Positions 8,913-18,619 are shown, numbered from the stretch's first letter. The stretch is 46,470 nucleotides of DNA from Clostridia bacterium (GCA_009929615.1 SAAB01000022.1:1-46470); one strand, 5' to 3'. The notes: generated from the letters alone by a model not told the origin. Translations and numbers: made by a program.

Positions 8913-9100
8913 ACTACTACTTTTGCGACGCATGCCGCTACTGCTTCTCTGCTGATGAACTACCTGATCGTTGCCCTGACTGCGGAGCGGTAGCACACGA
9001 TAATAAAAAGGCAGTACGGCCGGCGAGTAAAGCAGAAATCGAGGAATTGCTCAAAATACAGAAAGAAGATAAGGAGGACACACAAAATGAAAGCACATAA
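8909..9100 (+). CDS. Small zinc-ribbon protein
   Basis: This 63-residue protein has two cysteine pairs (CDACRYC at about 6-12 and CPDCG at 22-26) that would bind one zinc or iron as a rubredoxin-like ribbon. A charged, probably helical tail rich in Lys and Glu follows. The start is TTG at 8909, overlapping the previous stop by four bases, with GGGGTGA upstream. Tight coupling puts it in the polymerase operon. Its function is unknown. Confidence 0.65.
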   Translation: MNYYFCDACRYCFSADELPDRCPDCGAVAHDNKKAVRPASKAEIEELLKIQKEDKEDTQNEST

Positions 9101-9278
9101 ATATTGGTCACTCGGCGCACTTGCCTGCATGGCAGGATGCTTCTACACGGGCTGCAAGAAACTGATGCAGGCTCACAAGTATTTTGCTTGTGGCTCTCTG
9201 GTCTGCATAGGCATGGCAATCTACTCAGGCCACAAAATTGCACCGAAGAAGAAAAAAGCTGAAAAGCCTGAAAAATAA
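9087..9278 (+). CDS. Small two-helix membrane protein (DUF6219-like)
   Basis: This 63-residue protein has two predicted membrane helices, residues about 7-24 and 32-49. It has an internal repeat (HKYWSLGALACMAG then HKYFACGSLVCIGM) and ends in a Lys-rich cytoplasmic tail. It overlaps the preceding gene by 14 bases and has AAGGAGG upstream. It resembles the DUF6219 family by memory only. It is the last gene before a strong terminator, so it closes the polymerase operon. Confidence 0.65.
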   Translation: MKAHKYWSLGALACMAGCFYTGCKKLMQAHKYFACGSLVCIGMAIYSGHKIAPKKKKAEKPEK

Positions 9279-9286
9279 GAACACAC

Positions 9287-9316
9287 GCCCTCGCCACAAC
9301 AAGCGAGGGCTTTTTT
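9287..9316 (+). terminator. Strong Rho-independent terminator of the SOS operon
   Basis: The arms GCCCTCGC (9287-9294) and GCGAGGGC (9303-9310) form a perfect 8-bp stem with an 8-base loop, followed by six T. It ends the repressor-polymerase operon. Confidence 0.92.
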
Positions 9317-9331
9317 GAACTCCAGGAGTTC
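9317..9331. repeat. 15-bp palindrome, copy 1
   Basis: GAACTCC-A-GGAGTTC follows the T-run of the terminator directly. The same palindrome, with T at the centre, lies inside another terminator loop at 16697-16711. Confidence 0.6.
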
Positions 9332-9343
9332 ACTTTATTTCCG

Positions 9344-9634
9344 TCACAAACTATACACTTCCATCATGAGCCGAATTCCGACTTTCAGGCCTTCCTCAAA
9401 AGCGGTCTTTTCCCATGCACAGCACACCGTTCCCTGCCGGTCCATGATCTTCTCCCAAAGCGGAATCTTATCTCCGACGTAGTCATCTACGAGCCTATCC
9501 ATTCCATCCAGCCTTCTCAGCCACTCTTCCAGTTCCTTTTCCTTGGCCTTTGCTGCTTTCCCGGCATCTGTGTTTTTCTCTACTGGATTGTTTTCCGTGT
9601 AATGCTCGTAGATCAGATCAAGCAGGTTCTCCAC
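9344..9634 (-). CDS. DUF6809-like small protein next to the IS21 insertion
   Basis: This 96-residue charged protein ends in EEGLKVGIRLMMEVYSL, resembling the C-terminal signature of DUF6809-type proteins common in Lachnospiraceae islands. The middle has a Lys/Glu-rich helix (about 22-45). The only start in frame is GTG 9634, without a convincing ribosome-binding site. A stop codon in the same frame lies within the GTTA target duplication at 9667-9670. The IS21 element is inserted 36 bases upstream, so its native promoter or 5' end may have been removed. Function unknown. Confidence 0.6.
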   Translation of the reverse strand: MENLLDLIYEHYTENNPVEKNTDAGKAAKAKEKELEEWLRRLDGMDRLVDDYVGDKIPLWEKIMDRQGTVCCAWEKTAFEEGLKVGIRLMMEVYSL

Positions 9635-9753
9635 TGGCGGATAATACTCTGGTTCCGTTTTCTTCTGTTATGTCATAATTAAAAATGTACAGAAGTTCCG
9701 GAATAAAAATGTACAAATGGTATCATCGTATAAGCTTAAAAGGAGGCTTAACG

Positions 9754-10526
9754 ATGATCATCAAATCACCTATTACTACAGACCTGAAAATCAAAAAACT
9801 GGAGGACTTGCAAAAGTTAAAGCCATTTATGGAAGAAGCAAATCTGAAAATCAATAAAAGCCAGATCGCCAGAGAACTGAACGTGGACCGGAGGACTGTC
9901 GATAAATACATTAATGGATTTCAGAAATCAAAGCACAGGTCTTCCCAGAATTGCCTGACCCCTTACAAGGACATTATCCGGGAACTGCTCTCCGACGAGA
10001 ATGAACAGATATTCTATTATCGTCGAGTCCTCTGGCAGTATCTTCGCGACAATCACGGATATCGCGGGTCTTATGGGAATTTCTGCTATTACCTTTCTCT
10101 GGAGCCGGAGCTTGTGTCGTATTTCCGGAAAAGACTCCCAGCCAGATCTGAATCTTATATCCGCTATGAAACTCCGGCAGGAAGACAGGCACAGTTGGAC
10201 TGGAAGGAATCGCTGAAGCTTCTGACAACAGATCTCGGCTGGGTCGAAGTGAACATCTTCGTCCTTATCCTTTCCTTCTCCAGATACCGCGTTTACCGAA
10301 TGGTACCGTCAAAATCCCAGGAGGTGCTCTTTTTCTGTCTGGATGACGCTTTTACAGCGTTCGGCGGGGTGCCGGAAGAGATCGTTACAGACAACATGAG
10401 AATAGTAATGGATCAGCCGAGGACAAGAGGGTCGAAAGGAAGAATAAATATCCGTTTCCAGCAGTTTGCCGATGATTACGGTTTCCGCGTCCAGCCATGT
10501 GTAGCAGCCACGCCGAAGACAAAGGG
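9754..10526 (+). pseudogene. istA: istA transposase, 5' part, interrupted by RIT
   Basis: This is the first 257 codons of an IS21 DDE transposase. An N-terminal HTH (about 28-55, INKSQIARELNVDRRTVDKYING) binds the element ends. The catalytic core includes the first Asp region (GRQAQLDWKE) and the second (EEIVTDNMR). The start is ATG 9754 behind AGGAGG. The frame runs 16 bases into the inserted element and stops at 10542. Joining base 10526 to 14022 gives 1284 bases, 427 residues plus stop, with no frameshift and the expected TKGKVES motif at the junction. As it stands the transposase is inactive. Confidence 0.92.
10521..10526 (+). repeat. AAAGGG direct repeat, left copy at RIT junction
   Basis: The six bases AAAGGG border the left RIT end and recur at 14016-14021 next to the right end. 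Only one copy is needed to rebuild istA, so they represent a duplicated target or crossover region. Confidence 0.75.
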
Positions 10527-10609
10527 TTATGTAAAGAATTAGATTATGTAAAGAAATGTGGGCTTAGCCCTGTGTTTCCAATGAACTGAGCCTGGATTTC
10601 TTTACATAA
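10527..10609. repeat. RIT left terminal inverted repeat
   Basis: This 83-base end contains TTATGTAAAG at 10527-10536 and 10544-10553 and the inverted ATTTCTTTACATAA at 10596-10609. Its reverse complement matches 13907-13989 almost throughout, with differences concentrated in the central loop. The repeated TTATGTAAAG boxes are the probable recombinase-binding arms. Confidence 0.85.
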
Positions 10610-10665
10610 AGTTATAATCATGGCACCATATTTATCTAAACCATAATAAGGAGGTAAAGATATAT

Positions 10666-11922
10666 ATGGTAACAGATTTTGAAGAACTCGTTGCGCTATG
10701 TGATGAAGAATTACGTCACAGGGAATACGAGTCCAAATATTATGCAAGGATCACAGAGCAATGGGATTGCTTACGGAAATGGCTAAGTAAAAAGAAAATC
10801 TCGGAATTCAATGAAGAGATTGGAAACTGCTATTGCGATGAGATGTTCGGAACGCATCTTATGCCACGACGATCACCGGCAAAGTTTAGAGAAAAACTTC
10901 GACCAATAAGAATGCTGATTTCATATCAGAAGAATGGGGATTTTGAATTTCGTTGTCCCAGTGTTGAGTACAGTTTTACTGGAGTTGTTGGAGAAACAGC
11001 TTTAACATATCTTGATTACTGCAGAAATGAAATTGTACTTGCAGAGAAAACGATTGAAAACAAGCGACTGTACCTATACAACTTCTGCAGTTATCTGAAT
11101 ACTAAAGGATTAGGATTTGATGATCTTTCTATTGAAGAGACAGAAACATTTTTCTCATCAATGAACTATACATTGGCTTCAAGACATAATGCAGCAAGAA
11201 ACATAAAACTGTTTCTTCAATTCGCTTATGATAATGGTAAATCAGAGAAAGATGCCTCTGTTTTTATACTGCCAGATAATTACAAAAAGAACTGTAAGAT
11301 TCCAACAACCTACGAAGAAGAGGAAATAAAGGAGCTTGTATCCTCTGTTGAAAGAGCCTCTGCCATTGGTAAAAGAGATTATCTTATACTGTTGCTGGCA
11401 ACTGAGTATGGTTGGAGGGCCAAAGATATCACAAAATTCTCCTTTGGTGACATTGACTGGGACAATAATGTAATTCATTTCAGTCAGCACAAAACAGACG
11501 TGCCAGTGGAATATCCTCTTTTATCGACTGTCGGAAATGCAATCATAGACTACCTTAAGTATGCAAGACCTGAGACAGATGTGACAGAGATAATAGTATC
11601 AATGGAAAATGCCAATAAAGGCAAGCCGCTATCCTCTCCAACGATTCATTCAGTTGTGACAAAATATATGAAACGTGCCGGTATAAAAAACTGGCAGAAT
11701 AAAAAGCATGGACCACATGCAATGCGCCATAGTCTGGCGACAAACCTGCTCAAGAAGAATGTCGCCATGCCTATCATAAGTACTGTTATGGGGCATCAGA
11801 GAACTGAAACTACCAGTATTTATATATCAGTCGACTATGACAAGTTGAAGCAGTGCGCACTGCCGATGCCCGTGCTTCGCTCTCCATTCTATAGCAAGGA
11901 GGGCAGTCATGGCAAGATATAA
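10666..11922 (+). CDS. RIT tyrosine recombinase A
   Basis: This 418-residue tyrosine recombinase is the first of the trio. The catalytic fold is complete: Arg251 (YGWRAKD), His351 and Arg354 (HAMRH), Gly-His at 376-377 and nucleophile Tyr386. A SAM-like DNA-binding domain (about 110-200) precedes it, and the first 100 residues are specific to this subfamily. The ATG follows AAGGAGGT. The stop overlaps the next start by 14 bases, so the three proteins are translationally coupled, probably to form one mixed recombination complex. The requirement for all three is inferred from the conserved trio arrangement. Confidence 0.88.
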   Translation: MVTDFEELVALCDEELRHREYESKYYARITEQWDCLRKWLSKKKISEFNEEIGNCYCDEMFGTHLMPRRSPAKFREKLRPIRMLISYQKNGDFEFRCPSVEYSFTGVVGETALTYLDYCRNEIVLAEKTIENKRLYLYNFCSYLNTKGLGFDDLSIEETETFFSSMNYTLASRHNAARNIKLFLQFAYDNGKSEKDASVFILPDNYKKNCKIPTTYEEEEIKELVSSVERASAIGKRDYLILLLATEYGWRAKDITKFSFGDIDWDNNVIHFSQHKTDVPVEYPLLSTVGNAIIDYLKYARPETDVTEIIVSMENANKGKPLSSPTIHSVVTKYMKRAGIKNWQNKKHGPHAMRHSLATNLLKKNVAMPIISTVMGHQRTETTSIYISVDYDKLKQCALPMPVLRSPFYSKEGSHGKI

Positions 11923-12895
11923 GTTCAAATCTGTTTTTGCAGATAAAATACAAAATTATATAAATGACAAAAATTCCGCAGGATACAATGGAGCAAATTT
12001 CAGACAAAACCTTATAAGCTTTGACAGATTCTGTACAGAACAGGAAATCAAGGAACCAGTATTTACTACTTATCATGCCTCTAAATGGCTTGAACAACGA
12101 GCAACTGAGTCGCATACAACGCATTATTCAAGAATTAATGCCAGCAAACATTTCCTGAAGTATCTGAGCATAAAAGGATATGATGTATACGTTGTTCGCG
12201 ATATCAAGTATAAAGGCACTGATTTTCAGCCACATATATATACTGATACAGAAGTCAAGAACTATTTTCTGGCTGTTGATAGCCACTATAGCATTATAAA
12301 CCGTAAGGATGCCATACAATACCCAGTCCTATTTAGAATCCTTTACTGCTGCGGAACTCGTATAAATGAGACTCTTGGGATAAGAAAAAAAGACGTAGAT
12401 CTTGATAAAGGAATCATCCTTCTGAATGAAACAAAGAATGATAAACAACGCTATGTCGTGATGGGCGATGATCTTCTTGGCCTTGTTAATGAGTATGCTG
12501 ATAAATGCTTTTATCTTTTAAATGATGATGACTATATCTTCACAAATGCTAATGGTGGCAGGCTTGATGAGAAAGCTATCTATGAAAAGCACAGAGAATT
12601 CCTGTTTCAGGCAGGAATTCCCTATCTCGGTGATGGAAATGGGCCAAGAATCCATGACTGGCGGCATCATATGGCAGTGTATTCTTTTAAACAGATGACT
12701 GATTCCGGATTGGATATGTATGTGACATTGCCTATACTGTCAACATATCTTGGCCACAAAACTATATTTGCTACCGAAAAGTATGTAAGACTGACATTGC
12801 AGTTATTTCCGTATATTGAAGAAAAGTTCCATTTGATGGTGGATAGGATCTTCGGAAGTATCGTGAAAGAAGGTGATTCAAATGAAATCGACTGA
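11909..12895 (+). CDS. RIT tyrosine recombinase B
   Basis: This 328-residue tyrosine recombinase is second in the trio. The catalytic residues are Arg151 (CCGTRINE), His249 and Arg252 (HDWRH), a Gly-His pair in TYLGHKT and nucleophile Tyr292. The N-terminal half (about 15-105) is the core-binding domain. It overlaps gene A by 14 bases and gene C by 14 bases. The GCAAGGAGGGC just before its start lies inside gene A. It is shorter than A, in line with RIT organisation. Confidence 0.88.
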   Translation: MARYKFKSVFADKIQNYINDKNSAGYNGANFRQNLISFDRFCTEQEIKEPVFTTYHASKWLEQRATESHTTHYSRINASKHFLKYLSIKGYDVYVVRDIKYKGTDFQPHIYTDTEVKNYFLAVDSHYSIINRKDAIQYPVLFRILYCCGTRINETLGIRKKDVDLDKGIILLNETKNDKQRYVVMGDDLLGLVNEYADKCFYLLNDDDYIFTNANGGRLDEKAIYEKHREFLFQAGIPYLGDGNGPRIHDWRHHMAVYSFKQMTDSGLDMYVTLPILSTYLGHKTIFATEKYVRLTLQLFPYIEEKFHLMVDRIFGSIVKEGDSNEID

Positions 12896-13904
12896 TTTCG
12901 CAACACTTCTCAGCAGATACTTTACCAGATATCTGCCAAATGAACGCGGAAGTTCTCCACAGACTATAGATTCATACAGAAATGCTTTTATACTCTATCT
13001 TGAATACATGGAATCCATTTGGGGAATAAAACCAGAGAATTTATCTGTTAAAGATTATACCAGAGAATCTATACTTGGCTTCCTTAAATGGCTTGAAGGA
13101 GAACGAGGAAACAGTGTCACCACACGTAACTACAGACTGGCTGCCATGAAAGGATTTGTACATTACCTAAAGTATGAATTTCCCGATTACATGGAAGAAT
13201 ATCAGCGGATTCTTGGGATTCCATTAAAGAAGGCTGAACAAAAAGAAATCTCTTACATGAAAACAGAGGGGATTGAACTTTTGGTCCATCAGATAGATGT
13301 TAATGCAACCAATGGACTAAGAGATTATGTGATGATACTTATTCTTTATACTACTGGAGTACGAGTTTCTGAGTTAATCAACATAAAGGTCAAGGATATT
13401 TCATTAACCGAACCATACACCATAAGGATTCACGGAAAGGGGAATAAAGGAAGATATGTTCCACTGATGAAAACAGCGGTTCCTCATATAAAACAATACT
13501 TATCGTACATGCATTATGATATGGAGGCGAGATACGAGGAATATCTTTTTAAAAATCATATGAATACCCAGTTCACTCGACAGGGCATAAACTATGTTCT
13601 GAAAAAATACGGTGCAAAAGCCAGAAACAAAAATAAGGAGCTAATACCAGCTGATTTAACAGCACATAAAATGAGACACACTACAGCAATGGAACTGCTT
13701 ACGTCAGGTGTTGATTTGATGTACATAAGGGATTTACTTGGTCACTCCAGCGTGATGACCACTGAGGTGTACGCAAGAACCGATGCTAAACTCAAGAGAA
13801 AAGCAATTGAAGCTGCCAGTAAGGAAATCCTTCCGCAAGAAGAAGCTTCATGGGACACCAACACCAACTTGAAGGAATGGTTAAAAAGCTTTAATAAACG
13901 ATAA
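12882..13904 (+). CDS. RIT tyrosine recombinase C
   Basis: This 340-residue XerC/D-like tyrosine recombinase is third in the trio. Arg161 (TTGVRVSE), a catalytic Lys in IHGKGNKGRYVPL, His262 and Arg265 (HKMRH), Gly-His in DLLGHSS and Tyr297 form a full active site. I start it at ATG 12882 because AAGAAGGTGAT lies directly upstream; a GTG at 12873 would fall within that site. The stop lies two bases before the right terminal repeat, so the element has no room for cargo. Confidence 0.88.
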   Translation: MKSTDFATLLSRYFTRYLPNERGSSPQTIDSYRNAFILYLEYMESIWGIKPENLSVKDYTRESILGFLKWLEGERGNSVTTRNYRLAAMKGFVHYLKYEFPDYMEEYQRILGIPLKKAEQKEISYMKTEGIELLVHQIDVNATNGLRDYVMILILYTTGVRVSELINIKVKDISLTEPYTIRIHGKGNKGRYVPLMKTAVPHIKQYLSYMHYDMEARYEEYLFKNHMNTQFTRQGINYVLKKYGAKARNKNKELIPADLTAHKMRHTTAMELLTSGVDLMYIRDLLGHSSVMTTEVYARTDAKLKRKAIEAASKEILPQEEASWDTNTNLKEWLKSFNKR

Positions 13905-13906
13905 CT

Positions 13907-13989
13907 TTATGTAAAGAAATCCAGGCTCAGTTTACCTAAGACATTGGGCTGAGCCCACATTTCTTTACATAATCTAATTCTTTACATAA
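13907..13989. repeat. RIT right terminal inverted repeat
   Basis: This 83-base end is the inverted counterpart of 10527-10609. It contains TTATGTAAAGAAAT at 13907-13920, ATTTCTTTACATAA at 13959-13972 and a further TTCTTTACATAA at 13978-13989. Confidence 0.85.
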
Positions 13990-14015
13990 GCCTTATTATG
14001 ACAATCTTTACATAA
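13990..14015. repeat. Extra 26 bases with a fourth CTTTACATAA box
   Basis: These bases lie between the symmetric right repeat and the AAAGGG target copy. They end in CTTTACATAA (14006-14015), the same box that starts the left end. They are not istA sequence, so the element either has an asymmetric right end or has kept bases from an earlier event. Confidence 0.6.
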
Positions 14016-14021
14016 AAAGGG
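14016..14021 (+). repeat. AAAGGG direct repeat, right copy
   Basis: This is the second copy of the six bases found at 10521-10526. Directly after it the istA frame resumes (AAAAGTAGAATC). Confidence 0.75.
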
Positions 14022-15286
<1,265 letters not shown>

Positions 15287-15456
15287 GATGTACATTTTTA
15301 TTTAGGATTTTTTGTACATTTCTACTTGACAGTTAATATCTTCAAATACTCTTCCAGCATTTTCTTCAATTTTTCTATAATGCTACCATCCTTCCCAACT
15401 GAGATTCACATCCTCAGTTATGGCACATATTACCGTAGACTTTTGCACATAGCAAC

Positions 15457-16245
15457 CTATTTTTTGCGGTCTTTTGGACGGCCCATCTTCTCCTTTACCT
15501 CATCTGGCACATCAATCAGACCGAACCGATAGAACATCCCGTAGATGTAGGTCACGCCCCGGATATCACCCAGAGCTTTCGGGCGGTCTACCACTTCTCC
15601 TTTAATATTCTTCAGCGCCAAAACTATAGAACTCCATGCCAGGCTTTTACTGTTCTCCCGCCTGTCAATCCACAGTTCTTTCGTGTACTCGCCGTTCCTA
15701 CCTTTTTTAATTTCGTAAGAGAATGGCAACCCGGAGTAAGTTTTGAATTTCACACCAGCATAAGCCAAAACCACTCCCCAAAAGTTTTCTTCTGTCGGAT
15801 CAGCCCTCCACCGCTTCATCGCTCTGTGTCTCCGCTGCCGCTCTGCCCCAACACTGATTTTCTCTTTTTCTGCTGTGCTTGGGAAGTACACACCTTTCCG
15901 ATATGGCAGGTACGAGGTAATGGAGGCTTTAGATAGTTCAAGGGTTGCTGCGGTTGAGAGGATTGCTTCTTTATAGTTCTGTGTTTCTCGATACTCCTCA
16001 AAGGTATCCTGTACCTTCTCGGCTACTTCTGATTTATACACATCTGCCGTGATGAGCAGCTTCCGTACCTTGATGGGATTTAATCCCAGCTCATCTCCGA
16101 TGGCCTGCAAGGACATCTCAGAATCATAAAGCGCCACAACACTTTCCATCTGCTCTTTCAGGTTCTTCCCGGCATCGTACTCCGGCTTCAGCTTCTTCCG
16201 GCCTCCACCGGGCTTCCGAGATTTATACGCTCTTTTCTTTCCCAT
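15457..16245 (-). CDS. HTH-containing island protein
   Basis: This 262-residue basic protein starts with a Lys/Arg-rich tail (KKRAYKSRKPGGGRKK) and has a helix-turn-helix at about 40-65 (MSLQAIGDELGLNPIKVRKLL). A second HTH-like segment at about 95-120 (STAATLELSKASITSYLPY) precedes a conserved C-terminal region of unknown role. It could regulate or bind DNA within the island; a replication function cannot be excluded. Its ATG comes two bases after the stop of the VOC gene, so the two are co-translated. The 125 bases between it and the IS show nothing I can name. Confidence 0.65.
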   Translation of the reverse strand: MGKKRAYKSRKPGGGRKKLKPEYDAGKNLKEQMESVVALYDSEMSLQAIGDELGLNPIKVRKLLITADVYKSEVAEKVQDTFEEYRETQNYKEAILSTAATLELSKASITSYLPYRKGVYFPSTAEKEKISVGAERQRRHRAMKRWRADPTEENFWGVVLAYAGVKFKTYSGLPFSYEIKKGRNGEYTKELWIDRRENSKSLAWSSIVLALKNIKGEVVDRPKALGDIRGVTYIYGMFYRFGLIDVPDEVKEKMGRPKDRKK

Positions 16246-16247
16246 GC

Positions 16248-16631
16248 TTATTCGTGTAGCTCCAGCGGCAGACCATCCGGATCATGGAAGAAAGTCATCT
16301 TCTTTCCGGTATAATCGTCAACACGAATCGGCTCACATTCAATGCCTACCTCCGCCAGTTCATTCACTGTCTGCTCCACGCTCTCAACGCAGAACGCAAG
16401 GTGACGCAGCCCACAGGCCTCCGGGCGGTTCACACGCTTCGGAGGATTTTCCTCAGCGAAAATCTCCAGCTCTGTGTGTTCATTGACACGAAGATCCAGC
16501 TTCCAGTCTTTACGCTCTGGACGGTAGTTCTCTCTGATAACAGAGAATCCCAGCTTGTTCACATAGAAATCCTTTGCGGCTTCGTAGTCAGATACGATGA
16601 TTGCGATGTGATGTATTTTAGATAAGTTCAT
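16248..16631 (-). CDS. VOC-family metalloprotein (glyoxalase/YaeR-like)
   Basis: This 127-residue protein has two beta-alpha-beta-beta-beta repeats of the vicinal-oxygen-chelate fold. Likely metal ligands are His in KIHHIAI, Glu in ELEIFAE, His in LRHLAF and Glu in LPLELHE. The pattern is close to YaeR and SMU1112-type proteins, often annotated as lactoylglutathione lyase, although the substrate of this subgroup is uncertain. I start it at ATG 16631 since GGAG sits 6-7 bases upstream; the GTG nine bases earlier overlaps that site. It precedes the HTH gene with a 2-base gap. Confidence 0.82.
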   Translation of the reverse strand: MNLSKIHHIAIIVSDYEAAKDFYVNKLGFSVIRENYRPERKDWKLDLRVNEHTELEIFAEENPPKRVNRPEACGLRHLAFCVESVEQTVNELAEVGIECEPIRVDDYTGKKMTFFHDPDGLPLELHE

Positions 16632-16686
16632 TTTTTTCACTCCGTTTCTTTTATTTACGTTACAAGCTATATATCAGCCTTCAAAA

Positions 16687-16739
16687 AATGCCGTGTGAAC
16701 TCCTGGAGTTCCTTTTGTCCACACGGCATTTCTTTTTTT
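16687..16739. terminator. Bidirectional terminator with 15-bp palindrome in its loop
   Basis: The arms AATGCCGTGT (16687-16696) and ACACGGCATT (16721-16730) form a 10-bp stem, with TCTTTTTTTC after it on plus and AAAAAATG-type T-rich sequence on minus. It terminates the coiled-coil pseudogene. The loop carries GAACTCC-T-GGAGTTC (16697-16711), also found at 9317-9331. Confidence 0.75.
16697..16711. repeat. 15-bp palindrome, copy 2
   Basis: This is the same palindrome as at 9317-9331, except for the central base. It lies within the loop of a terminator hairpin. Confidence 0.6.
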
Positions 16740-16752
16740 CTTGGGTTCTTGC

Positions 16753-17085
16753 TTATTTCAATTTTTCAAGGATTTCATCCGCACTCATGCCGCTTGCCAG
16801 CAGCTTCTTAAGAACTGCTTCGGCTTCTGCCTTCTTAGCTTCTTCGGCTGCTTTCTGATCAGCTTTGGCCTTCTTCGCTTCCAGGGATGCCACTTCTTTT
16901 TCGGCCTTCTTCAGAGCAGTCTTCTTCTCTTTCAAGTCAGCTTTCAGAGCATCGATATTAGCAGTAATGGTAGTGATCTCTGTGTTCAGGGAAGCGATAG
17001 CCTACTGCTTCTCCGCAATCTGAGATGCGTAGTCGTTGGTGGTATTGATTTTGGGACGGTTTTTGCTGCCTTTCGTTCTGGGCAT
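16753..17085 (-). pseudogene. Coiled-coil protein gene broken by an amber codon
   Basis: From ATG 17085, behind AGAGGTTAT and a good promoter, the frame reads MPRTKGSKNRPK and stops at TAG (17004-17002) after 27 codons. The same frame then continues for a further 83 codons to TAA at 16755-16753, with a highly charged coiled coil (LKADLKEKKTALKKAEK, EAKKAKADQKAAEEAKK) and an end in SADEILEKLK. An intact gene would encode about 110 residues. The continuity implies a single nonsense mutation or suppressed readthrough. The MPRTKGSKN start is familiar from Lachnospiraceae mobile islands. Confidence 0.75.
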
Positions 17086-17118
17086 AGGTGATAACCTCTT
17101 TCCTTTTTTAGTGGTTTA

Positions 17119-17147
17119 AGTATAGCACTGTGTTGGGGTGAAGACAA
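17119..17147 (-). promoter_or_regulatory. SigA promoter of the amber-broken gene
   Basis: On the minus strand, TTGTCT (17147-17142) and TATACT (17124-17119) are 17 bases apart and lie 34 bases before the ATG. Confidence 0.7.
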
Positions 17148-17157
17148 TATTCTTCAT

Positions 17158-18435
17158 TTACACCTGCTGAAAAAGGTCAAATCCCATTCGTTTAGAATAA
17201 TCAAAATTCTTTTTATGGGCTGCGTTCCTAAGTGCCATTCCTAGCGCCTGACTAAGTTTAAGCTGATCACCACCAGTCAAATTTGCCATATGTGTTAATC
17301 CAAATTGGCCTTTCTCATCTAACGCATTCCACAGAGTTTCACTTAATATAACATTCTCAGAAAAAAGCGGAAGCATCAAATTAAAATAGAAAAGTATTTT
17401 TTCCAAGTTAGCTGTTTTTATTGATTGGAAAAACGAATGATAAAATTCTTCTTCGCTATCTAAGCAACTCATTAAAATATACGACTGATTTGCTTCTGGC
17501 AATACCGTTATTGCCAATCTATGCATTTTCCCTTTATTATCAATGCTTTTTATTCTGTTTCCATCCAAATCATAATCCGGAGCTATGTATGCGTAATTAG
17601 CAAATCCTATTTTATATGGAATTGTAACCACAACCGTACTTATACCGTCATGTGTTCCAGCTAAAATTTCTGCATCAAACTTTTTCTTAACCGTTTCAAA
17701 TTCTTCCATTCGTAGGCATTGGATTCGATACTCTTTCACTTGCTCTGTCAAAGAGAATACACCCGGCCGTTTTGAAAACATTCTTCTAAATAGCCACATC
17801 AAGTGTCTCTGTTTTGCATATTCAAAAACAAAAGCTTTATATGCATACACAAACTTCATTTCATCATTATTTGCGTCAAAGTCAGGTGATCCAGCTTCAA
17901 TTACCTTAAACGCTTGTGTGTCATGCACATCGCAAAAGCAACTTTGCGTAGTTGCTTTATTACCACTTACTCTTGTAAACGGAACAATCAGTATTGGATT
18001 TACAGGATCTTCTTTAATCACTATAGGTTGCTTAGTTGGATCTTGCATTATCACATGATTATCTGCACTTGCAAGCAATGAAATAATCTTATGATTTTGT
18101 AAAGCATGTGCTTCTTTGATTTTTCCCTTGCAATTCGACTGATCCGGATGTAAGCACACCTTATCCTGTTTAAATCCTTTTCTCATTTCTTCCATCAATA
18201 GAACTTCAACAGGTTTCTTTGAATTCACCGGGCCATCATCGCTTTTTCCTTTACAACAATCCTTGTATGATTTTCCTGATCCACACGGACAACTTTCATC
18301 GTCATGCAAATACAGCTGATTCTCTGGAATTTGAAGTTCCTTCATTGTGTCATAAAGAATTTTTGCGTCTTTATTTAGCAGTGAAAATATTTTCATTTTT
18401 ATATTCCACAATTTTTTACATAAATTTATCATCAA
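17158..18435 (-). CDS. SEC-C metal-binding-domain protein
   Basis: This protein of up to 425 residues has an N-terminal SEC-C motif (CPCGSGKSYKDCC, about residues 49-61), which binds zinc as in SecA tails. A further cysteine/histidine cluster lies at about 95-135 (CLHPDQSNC and ALQNHKI). The remaining 290 residues match no family I can name. The first ATG is used by default; an internal ATG at residue 14 (MKIFSLL) is equally possible because no strong ribosome-binding site was seen. SEC-C proteins of this type are often encoded on genomic islands, sometimes near defence genes, but no function is claimed. Confidence 0.75.
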   Translation of the reverse strand: MMINLCKKLWNIKMKIFSLLNKDAKILYDTMKELQIPENQLYLHDDESCPCGSGKSYKDCCKGKSDDGPVNSKKPVEVLLMEEMRKGFKQDKVCLHPDQSNCKGKIKEAHALQNHKIISLLASADNHVIMQDPTKQPIVIKEDPVNPILIVPFTRVSGNKATTQSCFCDVHDTQAFKVIEAGSPDFDANNDEMKFVYAYKAFVFEYAKQRHLMWLFRRMFSKRPGVFSLTEQVKEYRIQCLRMEEFETVKKKFDAEILAGTHDGISTVVVTIPYKIGFANYAYIAPDYDLDGNRIKSIDNKGKMHRLAITVLPEANQSYILMSCLDSEEEFYHSFFQSIKTANLEKILFYFNLMLPLFSENVILSETLWNALDEKGQFGLTHMANLTGGDQLKLSQALGMALRNAAHKKNFDYSKRMGFDLFQQV

Positions 18436-18480
18436 TAATCATCAACCTATCTCTCTACATCTCAGCCGCCATCCTGCTGG

Positions 18481-18567
18481 CGTTGCCTGCTGCTCACCAC
18501 GGAGAGGTGTGCAAAGTTTCGAGCAGCTACCGTGCAGGGATAGGGTATCAATGCACGACCTTATTTT
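18481..18567. repeat. Hairpin repeat, copy 1
   Basis: This 87-base copy of a repeat recurs at 18777-18864. It has two inverted pairs: GCTGCTC/GAGCAGC in the constant part, and GTGCA/TGCAC enclosing a loop whose sequence differs between copies but stays self-complementary (GATA with TATC here). It lies upstream of the SEC-C gene. Confidence 0.8.
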
Positions 18568-18619
18568 CTCTAAGTATATAGCGAGTATGAGCAGAAATCA
18601 AGCTGACAATTCATATTCT

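Larger units (their letters stand above)
10527..14015 (+). mobile_element. RIT (Recombinase-in-Trio) element
   Basis: The element of 3489 bases is bounded by TTATGTAAAG and CTTTACATAA. It encodes three overlapping tyrosine recombinases in the same direction, the defining content of RIT elements, and nothing else. It is inserted in istA and flanked by AAAGGG. The terminal inverted repeats are 83 bases (10527-10609 and 13907-13989), each itself nearly palindromic. Beyond the right repeat there are 26 more bases ending in another CTTTACATAA, an asymmetry noted separately. Confidence 0.88.

Noticed and set aside
10666-13904. Tn554-like transposon
   Set aside because: Tn554 has TnpA, TnpB and a distinct TnpC plus resistance cargo, and no long inverted ends. 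Here three tyrosine recombinases with 83-base inverted repeats and no cargo fit a RIT element.
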